NCBI GenBank assembly: GCA_029907515.1
Contig: JARYLT010000001.1
Span: 1-64,000, forward strand
Direction of reading: 5' to 3'
DNA from: Spirochaetota bacterium
Lineage (GTDB): Bacteria; Spirochaetota; UBA4802; UB4802
Length of the DNA stretch: 64,000 nt
Shown here: positions 8,552-16,834 of the stretch, piece by piece
Layout of the letters: the number at the start of each line of letters is the position of its first letter
How positions within the stretch are numbered: the first letter of the stretch is position 1
Translations under genes and position numbers: made by a program
Notes under the pieces: model-generated
What the model was told of the DNA's origin: nothing
The model's input: the letters and a program-made list of their open reading frames with translations, nothing else
Database searches by the model: none

Positions 8552-11230
8552 ATGAATAAATTATTAATAATAACGACCATTATACTGGTGGCGATAGTTC
8601 CTGTAAAAGCCCTGCCTGATGTCAGTGAAGACAGTAAACGAATATACTGTAATGGCAATTCACTCAATATTATAGAACAGTATGAAAAAGAAATAGTATC
8701 AGGGAAAGCATATCCCGCATTAATTCTGGCAGATAGTCATCATATACTTCAAGTTGCAGGTATCAATAAAACATTAATGTTGCTCAAAGAATTAATTAGG
8801 AGTGCTAATACAGATGCTGAAAAATTTTATGTTCAAGATATTACTACTCTACTTGAAGAACTAAGTAAAAAAGATACTACAAAAGCTAACAATCGATGGG
8901 ATATATACGATAATATCAAAGAAAGAATGCCAAGAAGCATTACATCCCTTCAATGCACAAATAACGCTTGTTTTTTATCCGGTAAAAATAAGATACGAGT
9001 ATCTCAATATCATAGTGGTTTTATCCCTGTTAAGCAATTTACCCAGGATTATAACACCATTGGCCTTTGCAGTGGGTCTTTTAAAGCCACTGTACCTGTT
9101 ACACTCAGGATTTATTCAAATATGGATTATGTATGTTATATTAACGGTAAAAAAATATGTGTAAATGCTCTGACAGATAAGAAAAAGCTGTTGCGAATGT
9201 TTCATATAGAATCTGAAGAAGGTTTTACGGTTGCACTATATTATAAACCAGTAGAAAACATGTTCTTGAAAATACAGTTTTATGATGATACCAACCAGAT
9301 AATACATTTACCTGATACAGAAAACACATTTTATCATGATGTCCGGTGGTATGAATCATATTATGAATATGAAAATCAATTACTTACACAATATAACAAT
9401 CAACGTTCTGGCGAAGCAGCTTTCCAGTTAGCACTGTTTTATGAATCGCTGCAAAGCATAGAAGCATTAAAATATTATAAAGAAGCTCTCCAATCAAACA
9501 ATGAGTTTATAGCCTGCAGATTCTTAGGTTTTTTGCTGGAACATGAAAACAAGGTTCCGGGATCTGATGTAGTAATGCAAACTGTACTTAAAAAAAATAA
9601 TGAAAAATATACATCAGTATTATGGCAAAATTACTATGATTATATTTATAAACGGAAATCTTTAGATGCTTTTCATGTGTATTATTTGCCTTTACTGACT
9701 CACCTGCTGCTTCGAGAAAAAGATGTACTGATTAAAAAAGGAGTCAATCTTGAACCTTTGCTTGAACAGTATCCTTTCAGTAACGATCTTAGCTATATAG
9801 TTGCTAAAATTGCTGCTTACCATGACATTACAAAAGCTATTAGTGTATTAGAATCAATACAAGAACCAGATGACAAAGAAATAGATTTATTGATACAATG
9901 GTATGAACAGAATGAGCAGCACGAATCGATAGTATCTATTGTTGAGAACAATAATATAGATAGATATTTTGATAATTATATACATGCCCTCATAGCATTA
10001 AAGAGATACAATGATGCAAAAAGTGCCTTGTTTAAAAGAATAGCTCAGGGTTTTGATTCACATGCATATGCCTTACTGGCAACAATAGCTGACCTTGAAG
10101 ATTCTGATGGGAGTATGTACCGGCAGAAGCATGAGGTGATAGTTTCCGGCATACCATGGCATAGTGATTATATGAAGAGTGTATTTGATGATTATGTGAA
10201 TAAAACTGTTTTTTCACGATTGGCCTTTGAAACTATCCACAGAAAATCGTTTGGGCTATTGTATTCCTGCTACGCATTAAGAATTATTGATAACACTGCA
10301 TATTGTTCTCTTTATGACCTGTATTATGCGAATAACCTGTCACAGATAAATGATTATACTTTTTCTAAAGATGTAACAATAACAGGATCTACAATATATC
10401 TGGTCAGTGAAAACGGAAAGATTGAAAAAAAAGAAATAAAAAATATAGACAATTCATTTCAAAAGGGCATTAAAGCATGTTTTGATAAAAACCAGAATAC
10501 CTATATTCTGGTAGAATTATCATTTATGATACACAAGAAATTACCGGTAATACACATCCAGCAGAATTATAATCTATCACAATTTGATATGGACATTATT
10601 GTTATTGATCCACAGGGCAATCCTACAATTACATCAGTAATGAAGGGCAATATTTCGAAAGGCGAGAATGGCATACAGCACATCAGATTTAATGCTGATG
10701 AGCTATCGACACATCATAACAGGAATTTTATGGTGATAGCACTTACACCTGAAAACCTGATTGAATGGATTAATGAAGAAAGTGTACATTTCAAAATTGC
10801 AGATTATTTTGTTACTGATACTGAATTAAACGGCAAGGTAGTTGAAGACAAGGTAGCAGAGCTTATGGGAAAATTGAAACAGTATACCATACATCCTAAT
10901 CCTTATACAAGCACATCGTTTTTACAGTTTGTGGGTTTAGGGAAAGGCACACAACTTGATGCAATACTGTATTCACGGTATATGCTGGCAAAAAATGGAA
11001 TCATGTCATATATTGCGCTTGGTTGTTCAAGTTCAAACAAATTTACTGAAAAGCTCAATAAGGATAATGGGTTATTCTTTGATACAGTGCTTCTGTATAT
11101 ACCGCTTTCCACTGAAAAAGGGATATGGTTTACCTGTGATGGCGCATATCCCTCTTCTGATAAAATTAATATTAATAATATTCTACTTGTTGTTGGTGAT
11201 GAGATTATTCTAAAATCTAAAAATAATTGA
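8552..11230 (+). CDS. Large secreted protein with transglutaminase-like C-terminus
   Basis: 892 residues with a clear signal peptide (MNKLLIITTIILVAIVPVKA). Residues about 285-560 look like degenerate helical (TPR-like) repeats, for example AAFQLALFYESLQSIEALKYYKEAL. The C-terminal part resembles DUF3857/transglutaminase-like proteins: a beta-rich stretch, then GKGTQLDAILYSRYMLAKNG, the position where active enzymes have G-x-C-x-D-x-A. The catalytic Cys is replaced by Thr, so enzymatic activity is unlikely. It starts 12 bases after mnmE. Possibly an envelope scaffold; the specific function is unknown. Confidence 0.62.
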   Translation: MNKLLIITTIILVAIVPVKALPDVSEDSKRIYCNGNSLNIIEQYEKEIVSGKAYPALILADSHHILQVAGINKTLMLLKELIRSANTDAEKFYVQDITTLLEELSKKDTTKANNRWDIYDNIKERMPRSITSLQCTNNACFLSGKNKIRVSQYHSGFIPVKQFTQDYNTIGLCSGSFKATVPVTLRIYSNMDYVCYINGKKICVNALTDKKKLLRMFHIESEEGFTVALYYKPVENMFLKIQFYDDTNQIIHLPDTENTFYHDVRWYESYYEYENQLLTQYNNQRSGEAAFQLALFYESLQSIEALKYYKEALQSNNEFIACRFLGFLLEHENKVPGSDVVMQTVLKKNNEKYTSVLWQNYYDYIYKRKSLDAFHVYYLPLLTHLLLREKDVLIKKGVNLEPLLEQYPFSNDLSYIVAKIAAYHDITKAISVLESIQEPDDKEIDLLIQWYEQNEQHESIVSIVENNNIDRYFDNYIHALIALKRYNDAKSALFKRIAQGFDSHAYALLATIADLEDSDGSMYRQKHEVIVSGIPWHSDYMKSVFDDYVNKTVFSRLAFETIHRKSFGLLYSCYALRIIDNTAYCSLYDLYYANNLSQINDYTFSKDVTITGSTIYLVSENGKIEKKEIKNIDNSFQKGIKACFDKNQNTYILVELSFMIHKKLPVIHIQQNYNLSQFDMDIIVIDPQGNPTITSVMKGNISKGENGIQHIRFNADELSTHHNRNFMVIALTPENLIEWINEESVHFKIADYFVTDTELNGKVVEDKVAELMGKLKQYTIHPNPYTSTSFLQFVGLGKGTQLDAILYSRYMLAKNGIMSYIALGCSSSNKFTEKLNKDNGLFFDTVLLYIPLSTEKGIWFTCDGAYPSSDKININNILLVVGDEIILKSKNN

Positions 11231-11232
11231 TA

Positions 11233-11328
11233 CTACTTAGCTAACTTTTTTGCCAGTAATTTTTTCTTTCTTTTGAGTCTTCGTTTTGCGCGTTTACGCT
11301 TAATGCGTGGATTATACTGCTTGCTCAT
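11233..11328 (-). CDS. 31-residue highly basic small protein
   Basis: Below the ORF-track cutoff. The frame MSKQYNPRIKRKRAKRRLK... ends KKLLAKKLAK and has about 18 Lys/Arg in 31 residues. A GGGAGG ribosome binding site lies about 12 bases upstream of the ATG (CTCCC at 11341-11345 on the + strand). It fits exactly between two convergent neighbours. The composition resembles small ribosome-associated basic proteins (bTHX- or AURKAIP1/COX24-like), but I cannot assign a family with certainty. The good Shine-Dalgarno and absence of acidic residues argue that it is real. Confidence 0.65.
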   Translation of the reverse strand: MSKQYNPRIKRKRAKRRLKRKKKLLAKKLAK

Positions 11329-11399
11329 AAATTATTTATCCTCCCTGAAATTATTACATAACACAGAAAAAATGATATCAGCTAATGTCAACTGATTTT

Positions 11400-12095
11400 T
11401 TATATTCCCCGGATTTCACAAAAGGTAGCAAATGTTTTTACAAACTGCTGGAATGAGTATAATATATCTTTGGGGTAAGGTTTAACTGTATGAAGTGATT
11501 CGTCAAGTGTGTGCTGGTTATGAAATTGCTGAAGATAATAATATTTTACAGTACCCACACGCTCTTTTATACTTTGAAGATCTTCAATAGTAACAAATCC
11601 TGGTACACAGGTTGTCCTTAGTTCAAAAGTTATATGGTGTTCTTTGAGTAGAGCAATAGATTCCATGATTAAATCAAATGGTAATTTTGTTTTTGTCAAT
11701 ACTGGATATTTTTCTGGTGATGTTTTAATATCTATTGCTACATAGTTAACCAGCTTTTGCGATAGTAATTTTTTCAACACTTGAGGCTGAAATCCATTAG
11801 TATCCAGTTTAACTTTTAAGCCTGTTTCTTTAACTTTTTCTAAAAAGGTAACTATACCCTTAGCAAGTGTTGGTTCTCCACCAGTAATGACAACACCACC
11901 AATAAGGTGCTTTCGTTTTTGGAGAAATTCCAGCACCTCATGGTTTGAATACTGTTGTAAATTACAATCATTGCACGCCAGGGATGCATTATGGCAGTAA
12001 AGACAGCGTAGATTGCATCCACCGGTAAAAAGGACAGTGCTGATAACCTGCGGAAAGTCAATGAGTGAGGTTTTTTGAATACCCCGAATATTCAT
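11400..12095 (-). CDS. nrdG: Anaerobic RNR activating protein, radical SAM
   Basis: 231 residues. Contains the radical-SAM cysteine motif C-x3-C-x2-C (GCNLRCLYCHN, about residues 27-37) and the downstream VVITGGEPTLA motif that helps bind SAM. NrdG enzymes use a [4Fe-4S] cluster and SAM to abstract hydrogen from a glycine in class III ribonucleotide reductase. Its 5' end overlaps the small glycyl-radical ORF by 38 bases and the large NrdD lies just upstream, so all three are probably cotranscribed and this protein's target is the small ORF's glycine. AAGG lies about eight bases before the ATG. Confidence 0.92.
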   Translation of the reverse strand: MNIRGIQKTSLIDFPQVISTVLFTGGCNLRCLYCHNASLACNDCNLQQYSNHEVLEFLQKRKHLIGGVVITGGEPTLAKGIVTFLEKVKETGLKVKLDTNGFQPQVLKKLLSQKLVNYVAIDIKTSPEKYPVLTKTKLPFDLIMESIALLKEHHITFELRTTCVPGFVTIEDLQSIKERVGTVKYYYLQQFHNQHTLDESLHTVKPYPKDILYSFQQFVKTFATFCEIRGI

Positions 12096-12249
12096 GTGTT
12101 GCTACCTTAAATAATTCATCTTTCATAAACTCTTTTCTTTCATGAAATTCTTCCTGTTTACCTTTATTCCACTGATTAACTGGCCTGAAATACCCAACAA
12201 CCCTTGAATATACTTCAACAGGTATCTTTTTTTCGTGGTGCTTTTGCAT
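12058..12249 (-). CDS. Standalone glycyl-radical segment of class III RNR
   Basis: 63 residues: PVEVYSRVVGYFRPVNQW (about 10-27), then KGKQEEFHERK. This matches the extreme C-terminal glycyl-radical motif of anaerobic NrdD (R-V-x-G-Y), with the radical-bearing glycine at about residue 19. The large NrdD upstream ends before this motif, so the radical site appears to be on a separate polypeptide. It has its own ATG behind a GGGGG run, 41 bases after the nrdD stop and in a different frame (-1 relative). Translation as an independent subunit is inferred; a sequencing or programmed frameshift is the alternative. Confidence 0.75.
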   Translation of the reverse strand: MQKHHEKKIPVEVYSRVVGYFRPVNQWNKGKQEEFHERKEFMKDELFKVATHEYSGYSKNLTH

Positions 12250-12290
12250 TACATAACCCCCGTTTAAAATTGTAAAAAAATATAAATTTT

Positions 12291-14366
12291 TTACTGCTGT
12301 ACCTGTGCTTCAATCTGCAATGGCTTACTATCTTCAATTTCGACATCTATACCAAACATCTCAAGTTCTTCTTTTGTATGCTCATATGGACAGAATTTAT
12401 GATTGCCCGGTATATACCCATGAACAGGGCAAATACTGAATGTTGGCGTAATGGTAAAATATGGTATATGATAGTTGTAAGCAATAGTCTTAACCAGAAG
12501 TTTAACCATCTGCGGATCATCAATCTTTTCACCGATAAAGCAATGAACTACTGTACCCCCGGTAAATTTTGACTGCAACTGATCCTGATGATCCAGTAAA
12601 TCAAATATATCATGAGCAAATCCTACTGGAGGATGAATTGAGTTGGTGTAATATGGTTCGTTTTTGCCGGATGTTATGATGTCCGGAAATCTATTCTTAT
12701 CATGGCGGGCAAACCGGTAACTTACTCCTTCGGCAGGGGTTGCTTCCAGATTATATAAATTGCCCGTTTCATGCTGATAGGTGGTAATTTTATCCCGCAT
12801 AAAGTCCAGAACCTGAGCAGTAAACTCTTTACCTTCTTCAGTTGTTATATCCTGACCTAAAAGATTGATGCAGGCTTCGTTCATACCAACAAGGCCAATC
12901 GTTGAGAAATGATTAACCCAGTATTTTTTAAATCGTTTATATACATCTCGCAAATAGAACTTTGTATAAGGATAAAGATTATTGGCAGTAAAGTTTTCCA
13001 GAACTTTACGCTTAATTTCCAATGAATTTCTTGCTAAATCCATTAAATGAGATAGGCTTTCAAAAAATTCATCTTTGGTTTTGGCAAGATATCCAAGACG
13101 CGGCATGTTGATAGTTACCACACCAATACTTCCGGTTAGCGGATTTGCACCAAAAAGTCCGCCACCACGCTTGCGCAATTCTCTGTTGTCAAGTCTAAGA
13201 CGGCAGCACATGGAACGTGCATCATCCGGATCCATATCCGAATTTACAAAGTTTGCAAAATAGGGTATGCCATATTTTGCAGTAATTTCCCATAGCAGGT
13301 TTATTGCAGGATTATCCCAGTCAAAATCTTTAGTTATATTGTACGTGGGTATGGGGAATGTAAAAATTCGATGGCGGGCATCGCCTTCAAGCATGCATTC
13401 AGCAAATGCGGTATTGAAAATATCCATCTCTTTCTGAAACTGTGCATATGTTTCGTTCATGAATTGTCCGCCAATGATCACATGTTCATCAGCTATAGAG
13501 TGGGGAACAGTAAGATCAAGTGTGACATTGGTAAACGGGGTCTGGAATCCTACACGGGTGGGTATATTCATGTTAAAAATAAATTCCTGCAGGCACTGTT
13601 TTACACCTGCATAATCCAGGTTATCGTAGCGTATGAATGGAGCCAGATACGTATCAAAGTTTGCAAAGGCCTGGGCACCGGCTGATTCACCCTGCAGGGT
13701 ATAGAAGAAATTAACTATCTGTCCCAATGCACTTCTGAAATGTTTTGCAGGTCTGCTTTCAACTTTGCCGGGGACACCACCAAAACCGGTTAGCAAAAGG
13801 TCACGTAAATCCCAGCCGACGCAGTATGCTGAAAGCAGGCCTAAATCATGTAAATGCAGATCACAGTTAACATGTGCATCTCTGATTTCGGGAGGATAAA
13901 TTCGTTCAAGCCAGTATTTAGCGGTTACTGCAGAAGCAATGTGATTGTTTAAACCCTGCAACGAATAGCTCATATTGCTGTTTTCGTTCACACGCCAGTC
14001 CGATCGGTCAAGGTAATCTTCGATAAGCTGAATACCTTCATTTAAAAGGCTTTTCCCTTCACGTATTTTGCGGTGCTGCTCACGGTACAGAATATAGGCT
14101 TTTGCAACTTTTGCATGACCTTTTTCTATGAGCATCTTCTCAACTAAATCCTGAACATTTTCAACTGTTGGAATATGTTCGCCCTTATATAAAAGTGACA
14201 ATATATCAACAACCGATTCAGCAATTTGAGCTGCAGTATTTCTATCAGTGCCACCAACAGCGCGGGCAGCCTTGAATATTGCTTCTGTAATCTTTTCTAT
14301 ATTAAAAGGAACTATCCTGCCATCCCGTTTTCTTATAAACTGGGGGCTAGCTTTTGAATCTGTCAT
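12291..14366 (-). CDS. nrdD: Class III anaerobic ribonucleoside-triphosphate reductase, large chain
   Basis: 691 residues. It begins with an ATP-cone allosteric domain (QFIRKRDGRIVPFNIEKI, about residues 8-25) and contains the NrdD catalytic barrel with NIPTRVGFQTPFTNVTLD and the Cys pair in ARSMCCRLRLD. Near the end, CPVHGYIPGNHKFCPYEH looks like the zinc-site region, with His in place of the usual last Cys. The chain stops about 25 residues later without the glycyl-radical motif, which is supplied by the next ORF. The enzyme reduces ribonucleotides to deoxyribonucleotides without oxygen. Confidence 0.93.
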   Translation of the reverse strand: MTDSKASPQFIRKRDGRIVPFNIEKITEAIFKAARAVGGTDRNTAAQIAESVVDILSLLYKGEHIPTVENVQDLVEKMLIEKGHAKVAKAYILYREQHRKIREGKSLLNEGIQLIEDYLDRSDWRVNENSNMSYSLQGLNNHIASAVTAKYWLERIYPPEIRDAHVNCDLHLHDLGLLSAYCVGWDLRDLLLTGFGGVPGKVESRPAKHFRSALGQIVNFFYTLQGESAGAQAFANFDTYLAPFIRYDNLDYAGVKQCLQEFIFNMNIPTRVGFQTPFTNVTLDLTVPHSIADEHVIIGGQFMNETYAQFQKEMDIFNTAFAECMLEGDARHRIFTFPIPTYNITKDFDWDNPAINLLWEITAKYGIPYFANFVNSDMDPDDARSMCCRLRLDNRELRKRGGGLFGANPLTGSIGVVTINMPRLGYLAKTKDEFFESLSHLMDLARNSLEIKRKVLENFTANNLYPYTKFYLRDVYKRFKKYWVNHFSTIGLVGMNEACINLLGQDITTEEGKEFTAQVLDFMRDKITTYQHETGNLYNLEATPAEGVSYRFARHDKNRFPDIITSGKNEPYYTNSIHPPVGFAHDIFDLLDHQDQLQSKFTGGTVVHCFIGEKIDDPQMVKLLVKTIAYNYHIPYFTITPTFSICPVHGYIPGNHKFCPYEHTKEELEMFGIDVEIEDSKPLQIEAQVQQ

Positions 14367-14461
14367 ATAAAAACTCCGTAAACGGTGAATTAGTATGAAT
14401 GATGAAAAAAACTATAATGCAATGGTTAAGGATTGCTTGCTGCTGGTATTTTTAAAAAACA

Positions 14462-14501
14462 GTGACATACTGAAACAAAAAAGTCAATAATTTTATGTCA
14501 C
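14462..14501. promoter_or_regulatory. Inverted repeat GTGACATA...TATGTCAC in nrdD upstream region
   Basis: GTGACATA (14462-14469) and TATGTCAC (14494-14501) form a perfect 8-base inverted repeat with a 24-base spacer, about 95 bases upstream of the nrdD start. It could be paired half-sites for a regulator. It does not match the NrdR box I know (ACACnATATnTnGTGT type). Regulator unknown. Confidence 0.35.
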
Positions 14502-14520
14502 ATAATAAAAATAATTTGCT

Positions 14521-14546
14521 ATACATATATTAGTATAAATATGTAT
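14521..14546. promoter_or_regulatory. Inverted repeat ATACATAT...ATATGTAT between divergent genes
   Basis: A perfect 8-base inverted repeat with a 10-base spacer in the 276-base gap between nrdD (minus) and the secreted-protein gene at 14643 (plus). It may be an operator serving either gene. The surrounding DNA is very AT-rich, which raises the chance of coincidence. Confidence 0.3.
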
Positions 14547-14642
14547 GTATATTCTTTAGTCAAGAAAAAATTAAATGGTAAAATTTTATTATTTTTCCGA
14601 TAGTATAGTGATATTAATCAGTAAAATATAAAAGGTAAAGCT

Positions 14643-15164
14643 ATGAGAATAAATAATGTAGCGATAGTTATATATTTAAGTGTTATTATGGCTTTGGGCA
14701 TGGCTATGGGGATGGTATATTCAGATGATAATTCACTTTTCTCAACTCTTGCGATAGCTCCTGAAGATGTGCCTCAAGGCTTTATATTTGGGAAAATACC
14801 TAATTTTGCAAAGAAGGTGTTCACTGGAAATCCATGTATTGTGAATTCAGATGGAATACGATTTTTAGCTTCCAAATTATATCCGGAAGGTAATGCTGCA
14901 AATATCAAGGGTATGTATGTTGCAATCATGGCTTCTGAATCAAGGCCGTACGGAGATGATCTGGTGTACTATCTGCTTGTTTTTAAAGATAGTAAAGCAG
15001 CTTCAGTTGAAATAAAAAAACTTCAGGATTATTATCAGTACAACAAAGACAGAATAGTCCTCATTACAAAAGACAACATTGCGCTATTGCTCTTTGCTGA
15101 TGATGTAGATAATTATAAATATATTGCAGAGTTGGGACAGAAATTACAGGAAAGACTCAACTAA
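14643..15164 (+). CDS. Secreted protein of unknown function
   Basis: 173 residues with an N-terminal hydrophobic signal (IVIYLSVIMALGMAMGMVYS), then a small mixed alpha/beta domain (VPQGFIFGKIPNFAKKVFTGNP; DLVYYLLVFKDSKAASVEIKKL). No family recognised. The repeated pattern of 'quality/intensity' strands resembles small periplasmic domains that sense or modulate, but nothing catalytic is visible. AAAGGT precedes the ATG. It ends convergently, overlapping the tail of the next minus-strand gene by four bases. Confidence 0.6.
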   Translation: MRINNVAIVIYLSVIMALGMAMGMVYSDDNSLFSTLAIAPEDVPQGFIFGKIPNFAKKVFTGNPCIVNSDGIRFLASKLYPEGNAANIKGMYVAIMASESRPYGDDLVYYLLVFKDSKAASVEIKKLQDYYQYNKDRIVLITKDNIALLLFADDVDNYKYIAELGQKLQERLN

Positions 15165-15565
15165 TAAATATTTTTTGTGATGAGCATCTCTTCTAATTCA
15201 TCTGCTTTTGCTGCAATATAAAATAGTGATTTCATAAATCGCTGTGGATCACAATCTTTTAGCAAAAGAGAATTCCTTAAAATCAATGTGTCATTGAGCA
15301 ATGCCAGGGCGCCATAATCAAGTGTACTGTTGAGCTTCAGTGCAAACTTGTACAGCTCAAATGATTCATTTTTTATAGTTCCTATAACTGAATAGTAATT
15401 TACAATCCTGTCTCCTGACTCATCTTTGTTCAGAGTAATTAAAATTTCCTGAGATCGGTCATTCTCAAATTCAATGGTTGTGGTATATGCACCCTCTTTT
15501 GTTTTATGAAATTTTAACTGAAATTCGGAAGCAATTGCTGCAATAAATCCATCAAATAATTCCAT
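15161..15565 (-). CDS. YbjN/CesT-like small protein
   Basis: 134 residues, no signal peptide. The alternating beta pattern with LNSTLDYGALALLNDTLILRNSLLLKDCD followed by a final helix (FIAAKADELEEML-like) resembles the YbjN / type III secretion chaperone-like fold: N-terminal helix, antiparallel sheet, C-terminal helix with a conserved 'aDe' motif. This is fold-level similarity only and no partner is evident. It precedes no secretion genes. It lies 26 bases downstream of the next minus-strand gene and may share its transcript. Confidence 0.5.
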   Translation of the reverse strand: MELFDGFIAAIASEFQLKFHKTKEGAYTTTIEFENDRSQEILITLNKDESGDRIVNYYSVIGTIKNESFELYKFALKLNSTLDYGALALLNDTLILRNSLLLKDCDPQRFMKSLFYIAAKADELEEMLITKNIY

Positions 15566-15591
15566 ACATCACCTTTTACTGTAATAATTTT

Positions 15592-16185
15592 TTAGGCCAA
15601 TAGTTTCTGAATATGCTCATACTGTAATGGTTTATGGGCATAAAAAACCATGGTCTGATTTTGTTCAATAGCACTTTTTATATTATTAATGTCTGGCGTA
15701 TCTGTACCTGCAGGATGGCTTAAAGCCATGTACATTTGCTTTTGTGTATTGTCAAGAATTTGTGCATGTGAGGTGAGTGTTTCATGTATTGCTTTCATTG
15801 ATGCTGTATCATTATTTTTTGCTGCGTTTCCCAATTGCTCAATGAGCTTTGTTGTTTCCTGCAATGTGTCAGATTGAGGAATATTTGGAACAGAAGCTGA
15901 ACCTGGTGAAAGGCGAGTAAAATAATTATGTATAGTTGCAATTTTAGCAAGGATTTCATTGTGGTCCTGAGGTGTAAATGCTTTCTGTATAAGTTCATAG
16001 GATATGTTTATAGCCATGGTAACAAGCTGATGGGCTTCGCTGATAATGGTATAGGCCGAAATAGCTTTTTTCAGTGAAGGATAAACCCGTATAGATTCCA
16101 CTGGTTGCTGTAGTTGAATACTTGCTTTTTTATGAGTAGCCAGTGATGCTTGTGGTACTACAGGTATGGTATTTGTTATTCTCAT
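15592..16185 (-). CDS. Hypothetical protein
   Basis: 197 residues, hydrophilic, predicted mostly helical (for example HQLVTMAINISYELIQKAF and ETTKLIEQLGNAAKNND), with a Pro/Ser/Gln-rich central linker (LSPGSASVPNIPQSD). No signal peptide, membrane segment or known motif. The N-terminus MRITNTIPVVPQ is typical of flagellar-hook- or cytoskeleton-associated small proteins in spirochaete-like genomes, but this is only an impression. Function unknown. Confidence 0.55.
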   Translation of the reverse strand: MRITNTIPVVPQASLATHKKASIQLQQPVESIRVYPSLKKAISAYTIISEAHQLVTMAINISYELIQKAFTPQDHNEILAKIATIHNYFTRLSPGSASVPNIPQSDTLQETTKLIEQLGNAAKNNDTASMKAIHETLTSHAQILDNTQKQMYMALSHPAGTDTPDINNIKSAIEQNQTMVFYAHKPLQYEHIQKLLA

Positions 16186-16636
16186 AGTTGCCCCCGATCA
16201 AATAAAAATGTATAGTATGTATACGATAATGTCAACAAGTATTTCTGGTGTATGTTTTGGCCATTTAGGAATTACCACTTTATAAGAGGTAGCCATATAT
16301 TCTGCTGTAGATACTTCAATGGATGAAAATAACACAAGAATGGCATGGTGACAATAGTATGAGCGCTTTGGATGAAGTATCTTAGCCTGCTGGAGTGTGG
16401 CCATCTCTGTTAAGGAAAGAAAGTGCTTCTTTAATTTACTTTGGGATAGCAATGACTTGATATGCTAAATTTAATTTATTAATAAAATGGATAAAAAACA
16501 ATATTGAAAATTAGGTAATGGTATTGTACTATTGCAGTAATTATGTTGTACGTGATTATTGATTTAAAAGGTGTTTTCAATCATACTATATCCTTGCCGT
16601 ATTTGGTAAAGGGATAAATATTATGGTAGAGTTTTT

Positions 16637-16834
16637 ATGAAAAAATTAGTAAGTATACTCTGTTGTATATGTATGATGAGTAGCATTTCATGCAAAAAGA
16701 AAGAAGAAAACAGAATACCCCGTGAGCAAATTCAGATTGATGGGGCACATGATTATTCATTAATATTTAAAGATATCATAGACAAAGAAAAAAAGGAACA
16801 ACAACGGTATAAAAAAGGTCCCTTTGATGAATAA
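16637..16834 (+). CDS. Small lipoprotein
   Basis: 65 residues. A short signal peptide (MKKLVSILCCICMMSSISC) ends in a lipobox-like SSISC with the modified Cys at residue 19, then a highly charged tail (KKKEENR ... DKEKKEQQRYKKG). It is likely anchored to a membrane by lipidation. Its 3' end overlaps the J-domain gene by eight bases, so the two are cotranscribed. No function can be assigned. Confidence 0.65.
   Translation: MKKLVSILCCICMMSSISCKKKEENRIPREQIQIDGAHDYSLIFKDIIDKEKKEQQRYKKGPFDE

Noticed and set aside
12249-12300. Programmed frameshift joining nrdD to the glycyl-radical ORF
   Set aside because: A -1 shift would be needed within the last seven codons of nrdD and no X-XXY-YYZ slippery site is there; a separate start with a GGGGG run is simpler. 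Not fully excluded.
16198-16452. 84-aa ORF on the minus strand
   Set aside because: TTG start with no Shine-Dalgarno and no recognisable domain, in an AT-rich gap. It could be a fragment of an old element, but I cannot support it as a gene.
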